Source: Lethocerus indicus (lineage: Eukaryota; Arthropoda; Insecta; Hemiptera; Belostomatidae). Taken from it: a DNA stretch of 64,000 bases. The translations under genes and the position numbers were made by a program. The notes under the pieces are model-generated. The model did not search any database and was not told the origin of the DNA. It worked only from the letters and a program-made list of their open reading frames with translations. Shown here in pieces: positions 13,601-23,919 of the stretch. The stretch is from NCBI GenBank assembly GCA_019843655.1, contig JACDQD010000007.1, positions 24,260,365 to 24,324,364 of the forward strand, written 5' to 3'. Every line of letters begins with the position of its first letter. The stretch's first letter is position 1.

Positions 13601-16600
13601 TCAAACCGAAGATGGAAGGCGCCAGCAGTTAGTTCCGATAATTTTATTTAAAAAAAAATTAAATGTATTTACTTTACTACTGTATTTATTTGGCTTCAAT
13701 TATTCAGCCAACACTGCACAATCAACATTCCAATATACAAAATATATTGCTGCCTGCAGGTGCTAACTATCACATGACCTGAGGTATAATAATCGTAATC
13801 GTACTTAATGGCTGATGTACATAACTTCCCGTTATGATATTATTCCGAAGATCATCGGTTAAATAATATTTTGTGATATATATTTGTGATACAATGTGGC
13901 ATATTGTTATTAATACACGTCCATACAGTTTCCGTATTTGCTTTAAAAAAAGGACTCTAAAATTAGCAAAAACGATATTGATTCGACCGGGCGAACACGA
14001 GTAACGTCCTGGTTCATTCATCATCGTGAAAGCGCACACAGCCTCCACCCCGCCGACCGACACCCCAAACCAAAGCCATACGGCCGACCACAAATGTGGC
14101 GATTTATATTAGCGATACATTAAAATTTCACTATAAACATTCTCTCCGCGGTATCGCTGGTCCCGAGCAATTGCCAGTTTAATTACCTCATTTATAGCCA
14201 ACTACCGACTGCCTTGGATAGACCCAAGGATAGTCTTTCGTAAAGAACGAGCTCCGACATTGAATGATACCGACCGGAAATGATTCAGAATACTCATACC
14301 ATTTTGAAGTAATAATAGCAGAATTTTTTTTTTCAGTTCATCTGGGGAGCATGTCGTCTCCTAGCTCCAACATACGTGAATATGCTTATGGAAATCGTAG
14401 AGTTGTTAACTATTATTCAAGGTGCACGTGGGTTGATTTCTTTTGTAGCTACGCTAATCGTTTTAATGCTTCATATATTTCGCTATAGAATAACATCCCT
14501 CTGCTAATATTTCATACGGCAATGGAGATCGAGTCTAAATATAACGATAACAGCTGCAAAAAAAAACCTGAAGACAATCAGAATTTTCATGATTCTAACA
14601 AGGCCGTAGAAATAATGCTATACGGAATGGTTAGCGGTTCCAATTACGGGTCGGCCAATTAACGACTAATGGAAGCAATTTACGATATAAATCCTTCTCC
14701 TCTCTTCTTGTTCCTCATCGCATTGATCCGCGAGAAGGATAACTGGCACTAAGGACTGGCCAGTCAGTGAGCATCATTTAAAAAATTGATTGCCCCATTA
14801 ATATATATCGATTGCTCCTATTTACCCTAATTAACGGAGCTTTAGTCATCGAGGCGAGGAGGCGAAACACGACTTCGTTAATCAAACAAAATGCCATTTC
14901 TATACGCAAAGCACTACATAAATAAATGTATATAGATAATGTAACCTCGCCACTCGATGTGCCACTGTTCATTTTATAGTTTTTTTTCAAGATAAATAAA
15001 ATTATTTACCCCTAAATTTATTTATAGCGATACTTTGGACGATACGATCAAAATATATTTAATCCGGACATTTTAAACGTCATATCGGCCGTGTTATAGT
15101 ATTCCTAACTGTTGCACCTGGTAGTCCCCAATTACCTTTATATCTTCATTTCGAGAATTATTTCTTTACCGCTGCTAACAACAATGCCGGGTCACAAGGC
15201 AAAGTGATTAGCGGCGACCGACCCGAACCGGGTTTAGAAATAAAAACAAACGACTGAACGCGCTAATGGCCAAAGAGGCTTTTCTTTTGAAAACTCAGTT
15301 GCAATTGGTCAATCGGAGGCTACAATTGACTCGAAAAAGGCACCAAACGTAAGGACAGAAATCCACCCTGTCAATATAATTGTAACGATCTATTTTCACA
15401 AGGCTAATTTAGTGGTAACCAGCACAGAACAAAATGGTCACAATCGGGCCATATCAGGATTTCACCGTACAATATACAAATATGTATTATTCGCAGCAGA
15501 GAGGAAGAGAGAGAGATTTTATTTATAGAAAAATAAACGCTCTTCCATAAGCGGTAGGGATCGAAACAGAAAATTCGTACTTTCAAACAACTGGCATTCT
15601 GGAAAAAGTTCAAAAATAAGACTCCGCTCTCAATTGGCGATTGGCGAATCGCCCGCAAAATGAGAGTAGGTCAGCAGTATACCGAGAGAAGTTCAAAGAA
15701 CGGGGGGGTAGTACATCCTGGGTTCGATTTTCAACCTGGATGCGCTAACTGGAAATCTTAATTTTCAAACGAGTGAATCTGAATTAAATCTAGAACCCTA
15801 AAAATTGAGAAACTTGACCCTACTTACTTGCAGGTGTACATTTTCATTAACGAAGTAAAAGAGAAACTTAAATGAATTACTATTATCAAATTAATACTGG
15901 GCCCTCTAGAACCTCTATAAAAAGAGAATTTCATGCACTTTTGTAAACTATTGAAAATAAACTAGAGGCAATTTAAAACGGTCTAAAGTCTAAACTATGT
16001 TACTCACATATCCAAGAAACGTGTGATCAATCAGCAAAGAGCCTTACCTGAAAATAAAAAAAAAGTATGTTATTATATTGTTATTAAAATTTAATTTTGA
16101 GAGATATTATGCAAAACCAGTCTGCCTACTAGAACCTATAATTAGTATTAGATAGGCGCTTAGTACATTAGTTTTGCGCCACCAATGGTTCAACACGAAT
16201 AGAACAATCAAAAACTATATTCGAGCGGCATTTAGAAAGACGTTATACAGGCAGTAAATACGTCAAATTACTGTTGGTAAAGAAGAATAGGAAATAGAAA
16301 TTGAGAACAATTATTTACGGCTGGAGCTCTGGGGACAGTAATTGCGTAACTGTACACTGTGCGATAAAACAGTACCGGTCGTAATATCAGTTGGCAGTAT
16401 TATAACAGCAATAAAGGAGGGTAATGTACGTTACAGGACATTTAGTTACACAACAGTGTGTAAAATAAACTCATAGTCAACTAAATAAAACCAATATCCG
16501 TTATGGGATGGGACTGACAAGGAAATGTTAAATATTTCATATGTAAACAGAATGTACAAGATAGAAAATACATTTTGAAATAACAATAAAAAAGCTTAAT

Positions 16601-17270
16601 GTTAAATGAAATAATCAATAAACATAGATTAACGTCTTATAAACAGAAAAATCTGGATTAGGGACTGTTTTTGTTCTCGTTTACTGTTTAAAGAATAAAA
16701 ATAGTAACGTTAAATGAGAATAAAAAAAAGGCCAAAAAAATGGTGGCAGATTCAAAAAGCAGGAAATTATTTATTTGGTAGGGAAACGCGGTAACGGCAA
16801 GATGAGATTGTCAAAATAGAACTGGTAACATCACTCATGTGGAGTTTCCATTAGCCCTTTTTCTTCCGCCGCCCCAACGTAATGGAATAATAAATTGCTG
16901 TTAAAGCACCCATTTAGTTCCCAAGAATAATCACACAAATATTTACATTGTATTTCAATATATCTAACATTGTAAATGGCATTGGTCCCCACCCATTGTG
17001 GGCATATATGGCACAACGGCATTCTCATTCGTTTGATGACCTATTACGGTGGTAGTAGTCTTTTAGTAATACAGTGGCGTTATCAATATGGTGTCACATG
17101 TCCTATTATTAATGATACTGTAGCCGCAGCGTAGATTATACACGACATAATTGAAGGCATATGTGGGAAATCGCATCATTACTCGTGCGATTATCTGTCC
17201 TGTCACACCTATTTGGTTTCGCCTACTGTTAGTAACAGCGCTGTCGACACGCCTAAGTACCGCAATAAAT
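10680..17270. other. Non-coding sequence, no supported gene
   Basis: I see no gene. The longest open frames are 107 codons (13770-14093, minus), 90 (12395-12667, plus) and 86 (12770-13030, plus), all without recognisable motifs. Small structures include the hairpin TTCAATC-ATCG-GATTGAA near 12,650 and a doubled TTTGTGATA near 13,870. The 12.4-13.0 kb stretch is somewhat GC-richer and open in one plus frame at a time, but I see no splice pattern or domain. Confidence 0.45.
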
Positions 17271-17277
17271 TGCCGAC

Positions 17278-17310
17278 GGAGTATTACTGATGATGGCGAC
17301 AGGCCATCCA
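17278..17310 (+). ncRNA. Half hammerhead-ribozyme-like copy (5' core kept)
   Basis: TATTACTGATGATGGCGACA (17282-17301) keeps the CTGATGA box, followed by GGC-GACAG-GCC, which can form helix II. The GAAAC box and the ACCGGT/GTC part that should follow are replaced by ATCC. This is the mirror image of the 6.1 kb copy, which keeps the other half. It is assigned by similarity within the family. Confidence 0.4.
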
Positions 17311-17319
17311 CATAATTGT

Positions 17320-19345
17320 TATTTCGGAATGAAGTATTTCGCCTAATCAGAGACTTAGCTTAGGACTATAAAATGAAAAGTGCGCATCGCAAGGGGGCAA
17401 TTTGTTGAAATCGACACAACTACTATCTGACTGAGAGTAAATGTCAGTGCCATACCGAAATGGTACAGGGACAGGAAATCGATAATCAGTTAAAGAACCG
17501 GCGGACATGTTAGAGCTCATTTCGGCGTAGACCCCCCCCCACCCCCGGCCACACACGTGTGGTCTCCGTGTAAGTCAAATACGAAGGCTAAGCCTTGATT
17601 TCACCCACGAACTTCACGAAAATCCCGTGTCACTTGTAGGCGTTCCCCTACAAATCTCCGTCGTTAAATCTGACACGACACCTTAAAAGTGCCCTCGAAA
17701 ATGTTGCCGACAGATGTTCGCCCGAGAGCGCGGTAGGTAATACAATAAAGAACTCACGACAACATTTCCAATCGGCAAGTTAACGTAATTCGATTAATTT
17801 ATAAAAGCGGCCTCGAGAAACTCTAAGGGCTTGATCAGTTTAAAATCAAACACTTTTAAGGCGAGTAAAATAGGATGATTGGTGACTATGATGTGGTCTT
17901 TGCCTAGTAAACACGGACCAATCAGAGACAGGCTGTGTCAATATTGAAAACCCTCGCACTCCGCGTTTTCCTACAAAAAACACCGCCATATTCTTTCTTC
18001 CTTTCGTTGCCTACATCTACAAATAGTCCCACTTCGTCATAATCACCAACATTCTACGTAAATATTGCTAATTCCGAGGTCGTAGATATAATTTTAAAAT
18101 TCAATTTATTCTGTAAAATTGTAAACTGTTATCTACTGTTCTCAAATCTATGAAATTGTAAAAGTATATAATTTTTATTTATATATGTAATTCCCCTGAA
18201 TGACGTCAACGTTCAGTCAATGATTCAGAAATTCAACAAACCGTATTGGGGATTTTCCGGAGGAAACAGAGGAACGTAATCGTAAAAGTTTCACAAAACA
18301 GAGGTGACTCGGAACACGTTACAGATGAATTGCCATGACAGTCTTCTGCACTAAAAAACTACGGCTTGATTGGCATGGGCGTTTTAAACGTGTCGCAATG
18401 TATTTTGTAACATCACCGAATCCCCTACGCAGCTTTAGCACAGATGAATTCCACGAAACAAAAAACAAATCCGGCCAATGTTGAGAACAGGAAATTTCCA
18501 AGGATGTCTGACGAGGTATAAGGCGGCCGTCTAGAGACAGGAATGATGACGAAGGGTGGTGGGCGCTGTCTACGTCACGAGATGCAATATATGAAGGTAA
18601 AGATGAATCGATCTCAGATCAGATTTATCAATCTCCAAATACATATCTTTCAATGATTGTTTTTACCTTTCCATTAATCACAGTATAACTCGCTTTAACG
18701 CCCAATGGAAGGTCCCGAAAGGCCCCTGGGAACATTATAGCCAGATTCAAACCAGTCAATCTCTCTTTAGCTTGCTCTGAACCTGCGCTACCCGCCCTTC
18801 CGTATAAATTAAAAAATCTACGCCTCAATTATAAATTATAAATAAAGTTCACCTGAAGTACAGCGACCGTCGAATTCGCCTAGGCGAAACGTCACAGCGC
18901 CATTCGTGTGCCATATGACTATGGAGTACTACTGTGGGCGGGGAGTGTGCCGGGACACCGAGAAACGCATACGGGGATATCCGACTAAGGAAGAGTCTAC
19001 CTGGGGCTAGGAAAATCCTGTTTTCAGCTACCGTTAGGAAATTTGAATTCGTTCTATATAATGTTCATTTTTACCTTCACAACGGTTGTCCCCCAAGTTT
19101 CCCAACTTGTGTCGAGTTCCGCGTATTCAATAAGACTGACAGTTGAATCGCATTGACAACACTTGTGATCTTAAATACATACAGGTGTACTATAAACAGG
19201 CCGCATTCCGGCAGTTCACTATGTCAGATTAGGCTAAACAAAATTACGCGTTACTCCACATCCAATGTTTTAGTTTCCCTACAAATACGACGGGATAAAA
19301 GAAAAGACTCTTTCTGGGTCCATAAAACAGTAATACAAGTTCCGA
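17320..19345. other. Non-coding sequence, no supported gene
   Basis: I see no convincing gene. A 66-codon minus-strand frame at 18628-18828 has a balanced residue composition but matches nothing I know. Frames at 18934-19146 and 19153-19359 on the plus strand are likewise unrecognised. A run of nine Cs starts near 17,531. Confidence 0.45.
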
Positions 19346-19351
19346 AAGTGA

Positions 19352-19388
19352 GGTACTGACGATGGCGAGAAATCGAAACTGGTATATC
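19352..19388 (+). ncRNA. Small hammerhead ribozyme, core nearly complete
   Basis: Read on the plus strand: helix I 5' strand GGTA (19352-19355); CTGACGA (19356-19362); a weak helix II segment; GAAAC (19375-19379); a two-base loop TG; GTA (19382-19384) as the cleavage triplet; helix I 3' strand TATC (19385-19388). GGTA and TATC pair with one G-U wobble. Helix III is only two base pairs (A78-T83, C79-G82), as in the small hammerheads of Penelope-like elements, which are reported to work as dimers. One extra T lies between CTGACGA and helix II compared with the textbook core, so cleavage is a prediction. The mirror copy at 19454-19492 supports the assignment. Confidence 0.55.
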
Positions 19389-19453
19389 ACATAAGCAATG
19401 AAGCGATGTATCACTTAATTCTTCTTGTATTCAGTCCCCACTCGATGATTTGG

Positions 19454-19492
19454 TTCTAGACCGGTTTCGGTTTCTCACCATCTTCAGTAGAA
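19454..19492 (-). ncRNA. Small hammerhead ribozyme, best-preserved copy
   Basis: Read on the minus strand from 19492: TTCTA (helix I 5'), CTGAAGA (19487-19481), one extra T, helix II GGT-GAGAA-ACC (19479-19469), GAAAC (19468-19464), loop CG, GTC (19461-19459), TAGAA (19458-19454, helix I 3'). TTCTA and TAGAA pair perfectly over five bases. Helix III is the minimal ACCGGT palindrome. The predicted cut follows base 19459. All invariant positions of the CTGANGA, GAAA and NUH boxes are present. Hammerheads with very short helix III occur in Penelope-like retroelements and retrozymes; none of their proteins is seen nearby. Confidence 0.6.
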
Positions 19493-19523
19493 TATCGTCA
19501 ATACATGAGCAAGATATTTAGCC

Positions 19524-19556
19524 AGGTCGGTTGCGACTGGTGGCCATGGTATTAGG
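19524..19556 (-). ncRNA. Decayed hammerhead-ribozyme-like copy
   Basis: Plus-strand GGTCGGTTGCGACTGGTGGC, followed by CATGGTATTAG, aligns with the plus-strand form of the family (GACCGGTTTCGG, then a helix II segment, then CCATCATCAGTA). Several core bases have changed (GAAAC reads GCAAC), so it is inactive if real. Its place between two better copies in the same orientation supports a former array. Confidence 0.3.
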
Positions 19557-19568
19557 ATGTCCTAAGTG

Positions 19569-19596
19569 AAACCGGTTTCGGTTCCTGTCAGTAACA
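19569..19596 (-). ncRNA. Truncated hammerhead-ribozyme-like copy
   Basis: Plus-strand AAACCGGTTTCGGTTCCTGT then CAGTAAC. On the minus strand this gives TACTGACAGGAACCGAAACC and GGTTT: GAAAC and the ACCGGT palindrome are intact, but the CTGATGA-to-helix II segment is shortened by about six bases and the cleavage triplet reads GTT. This is an internal deletion derivative. Confidence 0.4.
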
Positions 19597-19636
19597 TTGC
19601 AATAAGAGCGCCTATCCGTTTCAGTAATTGAACGCT

Positions 19637-19669
19637 GACTACTGATGGCCAGAAGCCAAAACCAGTCCA
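19637..19669 (+). ncRNA. Hammerhead-ribozyme-like copy with short deletion
   Basis: Plus strand CTACTGATGGCCAGAAGCC, then AAAACCAGTCC. Helix II (GGC...GCC), an AAAAC version of GAAAC and the GTC triplet are readable. Three bases of the CTGATGA/helix II junction are missing compared with the 17.3 kb copy, so the core is broken. It faces the 19,454 and 19,569 copies. Confidence 0.4.
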
Positions 19670-20317
19670 GCATTAAACCAAATCAGCGTACTTGGGACAG
19701 ATAGCGAGACTGATCGTATTCAAAAGCCTCTCGGACAACCTGACATGTATCCTAATATTATACTTTATAAAAATTTTCGGTGTATTTATTCACACCCATA
19801 AAAATAGTTTATGTGGCAAAATAAGGCAGGTTGGAAATACCGATTCCTAAATTCATAAATAAATGTTACGGTACCACGAAACAAAGGGATTACCATTTAT
19901 AAAGAAATAATTAGATACACCGAACAAAAGATTTGATTTTTTTTCGTGGCACGGGGAGCACGAAATCAAGCCCGTTTTATTTCAAGTGAAATAAAAAGGA
20001 AGTGAATAATCCTCCAATTAGGGTCAAAGAAAGGCGGCGGCGGCCGACGCCATTAAGTAACGCCGCCGGGCCCAACCGGCTATATTGACGCTCTCCGTTC
20101 GATGAGTCATGCATTACCAGGAGCCATGGCGTATGACACGTTCTACGTCATGTGCGTACATCACATCCGTTACAAATTATCCCATAATTTCAAAAGTCAG
20201 GGCGATCTGGCCAACCGGAGATTACCTTAAAGGTGAACATCGATCTTAAAAAACGATGAAATATTTAAATTCCCGTTTCAGATCTGCCGTCGTTTACTCG
20301 ATGTTCCGTCTGTTCTC

Positions 20318-20353
20318 GCTAGACCGGTTTCGGCTGGTCACCGGGTTGTGAGT
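20318..20353 (-). ncRNA. Hammerhead-ribozyme-like copy, 5' core lost
   Basis: Plus-strand CTAGACCGGTTTCGGCTGGT continues into CACCGGGTTGTGAGT. The minus strand keeps ACCAGCCGAAACCGGTCTAG, the same GAAAC/GTC/TAG arrangement as the best copy at 19,454. Where CCATCATCAGTAG should follow, the sequence has drifted, so the CTGATGA box is absent. Confidence 0.4.
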
Positions 20354-20554
20354 CACCCGCTCACCTTTGGGGACGGTAAAAACGGGTTATCCGGGTCTAC
20401 CAAAGATGAAATCAGCGGTAGCATACTGAAGATCGAGAACTACGATATTTATTAAATCCCGACCGCCACCTTAAGCGGAAATGACCACCTGACTTCCTGA
20501 ATATGTCAATTCTTTCAATAGTCCGTTCGATTGCCATTAAACATAACATAAACT

Positions 20555-20600
20555 GAATACTGCCGATGATGGGTGATACAGGTTCGGCCAGATTCCGGTT
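20555..20600 (+). ncRNA. Diverged hammerhead-ribozyme-like copy with insertion
   Basis: Plus strand GAATACTGCCGATGATGGGT, later GGCCAGATTCCGGTT. The CTGATGA box contains a two-base insertion (CTGCCGATGA), the helix II region is about ten bases longer than in other copies, and GAAAC reads AGATTC. It is the last recognisable copy of the 19.35-20.60 kb cluster. Confidence 0.3.
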
Positions 20601-20609
20601 AATTTAAGA

Positions 20610-22070
20610 ATATATACGCACAATGTCGCGGAAGCAGTCCACCCCCCTTGGGTGATACCCAACTGGGTATGGGTACTTCAACCCTCCTCGGACGAGGTCA
20701 CAAGTACCGCGGACGACGGCCGAAATAAGAGGGAGAGAGTGACGGAGTACTATCAATAGAACAGTCGTTATATTTAGAATATCGGGGGCCCCGTTTCAGC
20801 ATTCGGGGAACGCTACTCGTACCGATCGAAGGGTAGGCGCTCCTCCATATTATATTCAGAGGGGGAGGATTGATGTTATCGGGGGGGGTCTGTATACGTG
20901 CTCCGAACTGAGGCCAAACTCCGTTGTCCATGCACCTGGCAACATATCAACGTCGGCTTTCTAAAAACTGAATGCGATACCAGCGTGCAACGGGTCTATA
21001 CGATATGTGCCTTCAAATTAGTAACCGCCGCCAATAGACAAGGTCTACATGACTGCGATTAACGCTCCTTCGCGTGTATATATATGCTCCCCGCATATAT
21101 CGATTACTGAAGGTTGCCAAGAATGTGCAATGCACGCGAATGAGGTTGATAATTTGATAATCAAGAATTTGATCTTGATACTGTGCGTAAATAACCGTGA
21201 CGAATATACATAATAAATTATTTTCTAAAGAGGTATTGAACGAATTGCGAACATAGGAGAATTATCAACGGAAAATATTTACTCATTTCTAGTTATATTT
21301 ACCTATCGTTTTAATTATGTATATGCTAAACATTTTAAATATTCAATGCTATGTAAACATCGAATAATTTCTAAAAACGTTCTAAAAAATTTCATTCCTG
21401 ATTAATGCAGTTATAACACAAGTGCGAAAAATAAATTACAACCCCCGCGGAAATGTCAAGATACTTCAAGTAGCATATAGAAAATGGCAAACCGCGAAAT
21501 GACCAACGCAAAATTTATTAAAAATGAACTTTTAAACAGCTGTTAAAAAAAATAATGGCAACATTGAAACGGTAAATTCGCTACAGAACTGTAAGTCTCG
21601 GCCAACAAATCATCCGGCGTATCCAGTTTTCAATCTAAATCCCTTTTTACTTTACTTAAAGTTTCTCGGTTTGTTCTCAATCCGGCAGTACATGAAGACA
21701 TAAATATTCCAGCAGTTAAGAAAGTTGCGCCCGAACTCGGCTTCCAAAGGTTCAATTTCCCGCCCTCCCAATCCTCTCTTGTCTCGTCCAACTCCTAACC
21801 GAAAGACCCGAGATAAATCCCCCCCCCCCCAAAGTGTCCACTCAAATTTGTTTCCATAATTAATTAATCATATCTTCCGACAAGGCTACAGGATACATTA
21901 CTACAAATAGATAGACGTATAATGGTACGTAAGTAAATGCTACCGAATGGTTTTATACCAACATTCACGTATTAGTCATCAATCGAAATATCCAATTTTG
22001 AACAATAAAGTTATCTGATCTCTATGGAATATATTGAATTAATATAATACGAAGCTATATATTCCACTGT
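20610..22070. other. Non-coding sequence with hairpins and a C12 run
   Basis: I see no gene. Perfect short hairpins lie at 20655-20670 (ATACCCA, loop AC, TGGGTAT) and 21080-21100 (ATATATGC, loop TCCCC, GCATATAT). A run of twelve Cs occupies 21819-21830. A 77-codon minus frame at 20698-20931 is unrecognised. Confidence 0.5.
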
Positions 22071-22079
22071 GTCAGGTGA

Positions 22080-22453
22080 GCACCTGGAGTTTTAATAAAT
22101 GCGAAGAGCAGGGGCACAATTTTCGGGATAAGAGTGGGCGCAGTCAATGAGAAATGGGGGCAGGTTCGCTGGACGGGGCGCGGGGTCGGAACAATGGGCT
22201 CACAGGTGGAATCCCCCATTCCATTGCTGATGGGACGAGCACCGATTGTGGTCGCCGATGCGTACCGAAATGCCAAACCATCCCCTTCGCCCGAGACATA
22301 ATTTGCTCGTTAAATCCTCCCCCGGCCCCAATTATATGGCTCGCCGGCCACCTTATTAACGCGAATATCAAAACCGGCATCCGACCCTCCCCCTCGACTA
22401 TAGCAATTAGGTGGAATGAGCAGAAGCCTGAAAATCGGAAACTAAGGAAATAA
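22080..22453 (+). pseudogene. Possible decayed coding segment, unidentified
   Basis: A GC-richer block. One plus frame is open without an ATG from 22080 to a TAA at 22299 (about 73 codons), with a purine-rich first codon position and coding-like composition. A second plus frame starts at ATG 22154 and is open to 22453, so a frame change near 22,270-22,300 would give one longer reading. The opposite strand is also open in two frames (22055-22276, 22144-22380) whose natural joint falls at the same place, so the strand is not settled. I recognise no protein. It may equally be a chance stop-poor patch. Confidence 0.22.
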
Positions 22454-22911
22454 AAATTGGCGGCAATTTCACGCTTTCCAACGGCAATTTGATGCCCGCG
22501 AAAAGTTCGATCGCTGAAATTGGACTAGTTTACTCCGACATTCTCTATTACGCTATTTGTCAGATATTTAGAAAACCGGAAAATCGTGATTAATCCTTCA
22601 CCTTTAAAAGTTCAGGATCACAGAGCCAGCAAAATACATTACAAATATTTGTAGCAGACGATGGTAGTTAAAAGTTAAAAACTACAGCCCCGAACTGAAG
22701 TTCTGGATATCTGTGTTCACGGTCAGTTTTTTCATCAATCTACGAATTTTAAATTGAATAACGCCAGCCCAAACGCATAATTGCGTATAATGAAATAAAA
22801 AAGAGACTGAATAAAATTCCCTTATAAAGATTCCGGCCATAACCTCCCCATTGCGCTATATAAGCACCGTTAGAAAAGAAATTACTAAAAACATTAAAGG
22901 TACTCCCAATT

Positions 22912-22939
22912 CCAGTTATAGGCCTATCACCATCATTCG
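22912..22939 (-). ncRNA. Decayed hammerhead-ribozyme-like copy
   Basis: Plus-strand CCAGTTATAGGCCTATCACC then ATCATTCG aligns with the family's plus-strand form ACCGGTTTCGGnnnATCACCATCATCAG. Helix II and much of the CTGATGA box are recognisable, while GAAAC has become TATAAC. It is too altered to be active. Confidence 0.28.
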
Positions 22940-23257
22940 AAAGACTAATTCCTAGAGAAAGAGCACTCGCAATGTGGTAATGAAATACTAAATAACACTT
23001 AATACATTGATATAAACATGGTGTAGCTGGCACAAGTGACAACACTTAGTGTCGGCTTCAAGCACGCATTGTATATGATTACAATGTATATGAGTCTATT
23101 TCACTTCTACAGCCGTTCACCGTGAAATCAGACCCGTGGGAAACGGATCTCAACTTACGACGACTACGCCGAGGACACGATCGATCGATGGGCACTCGAG
23201 TTCGAATGGTGAGGAGAACAAGGGGATTGGAGGAGAAGATTAAAAATAAGGCCGTAA

Positions 23258-23283
23258 GGGGGAGGGAGGGGGCGTCAAAGGGG
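23258..23283 (+). other. Canonical G-quadruplex motif
   Basis: Four runs of at least three Gs separated by loops of A, A and CGTCAAA, which satisfies the usual G3+N1-7 rule. It lies in a purine-rich stretch that continues as GA repeats at 23,374-23,419. No adjacent gene gives it a role. Confidence 0.6.
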
Positions 23284-23373
23284 CGAGCGAATGCAGACGA
23301 GACGTGACTCAAAATATCCGACCCACTTCCGGCGGAACAAATTGAATTGTATTTGTTGGGACGGTACAACAAG

Positions 23374-23419
23374 CGAGAGAGAAAGAGTGAAAGAGAGAGG
23401 GAGGGAGGGAAGCAGAAAA
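23374..23419. repeat. Impure GA-rich tract
   Basis: GCGAGAGAGAAAGAGTGAAA is followed by GAGAGAGGGAGGGAGGG. It is a degenerate GA/GGGA simple repeat on the plus strand. Confidence 0.8.
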
Positions 23420-23892
23420 TAAAAGACAGGGGTCACGTTTACACCGAGTCCGACACGTTCACCAACAATAAGAATTCAACCAACACACAATTATATTGGG
23501 GGTTAAAATAAAAATGGGTACAACAGTTAGATTATTTCAATTTAATGACGCCCATTACATGAAATATAGTTCATATTAATGATAAACGTCATTTGGCCAG
23601 ATATTTAAACTGGTATCAAACTTCCTTCGACAATACATTTTGCACGCTTCTCGTGAAACATACTATTATTTATAAAAAATATTTTCTTCTTCCTCTGTTT
23701 ATCTTCATTTATATAGCGCAAGTATGATTCAGTTATAGATCTGCTGGAGTTTTGTCTACAAAATGTATTAGTTTAATTTTAACTTTTTCTTCACGTTTAT
23801 GTAATTAGGCAATAAACGGAAACAACGATGAAATAATTGAATGAGTCTTAAAATAGACTCGCAATCAATTCAAATCTGCAATAAATATTCTT

Positions 23893-23912
23893 AATACGCA
23901 ATATTGCGTATT
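23893..23912. repeat. 20-bp perfect palindrome
   Basis: AATACGCAATATTGCGTATT is identical to its own reverse complement over all 20 bases. A shorter related inverted word, ACGCA-TAAT-TGCGT, occurs near 22,775. It could be a binding site for a dimeric protein, a cruciform-prone site or chance. Confidence 0.75.
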
Positions 23913-23919
23913 TTTCACG

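Larger units (their letters stand above)
22460..23880. other. Non-coding sequence with purine-rich tract, no supported gene
   Basis: I see no gene. The 98-codon (22749-23045) and 97-codon (23079-23372) minus frames are unrecognised. The second lies opposite a purine-rich plus strand, which lowers stop-codon frequency by composition. The stretch includes a decayed hammerhead-like copy, a G-quadruplex motif and an AG-rich tract, entered separately. Confidence 0.45.

Noticed and set aside
15718..15745. GGTTCGATTTTCAACC as a tRNA T-arm
   Set aside because: Stem and loop lengths are wrong for a T-arm. It is only a small hairpin.
17070..17085. CAGTGGCGTTATC as a hAT-like terminal repeat
   Set aside because: No matching inverted end was found within a few kilobases.
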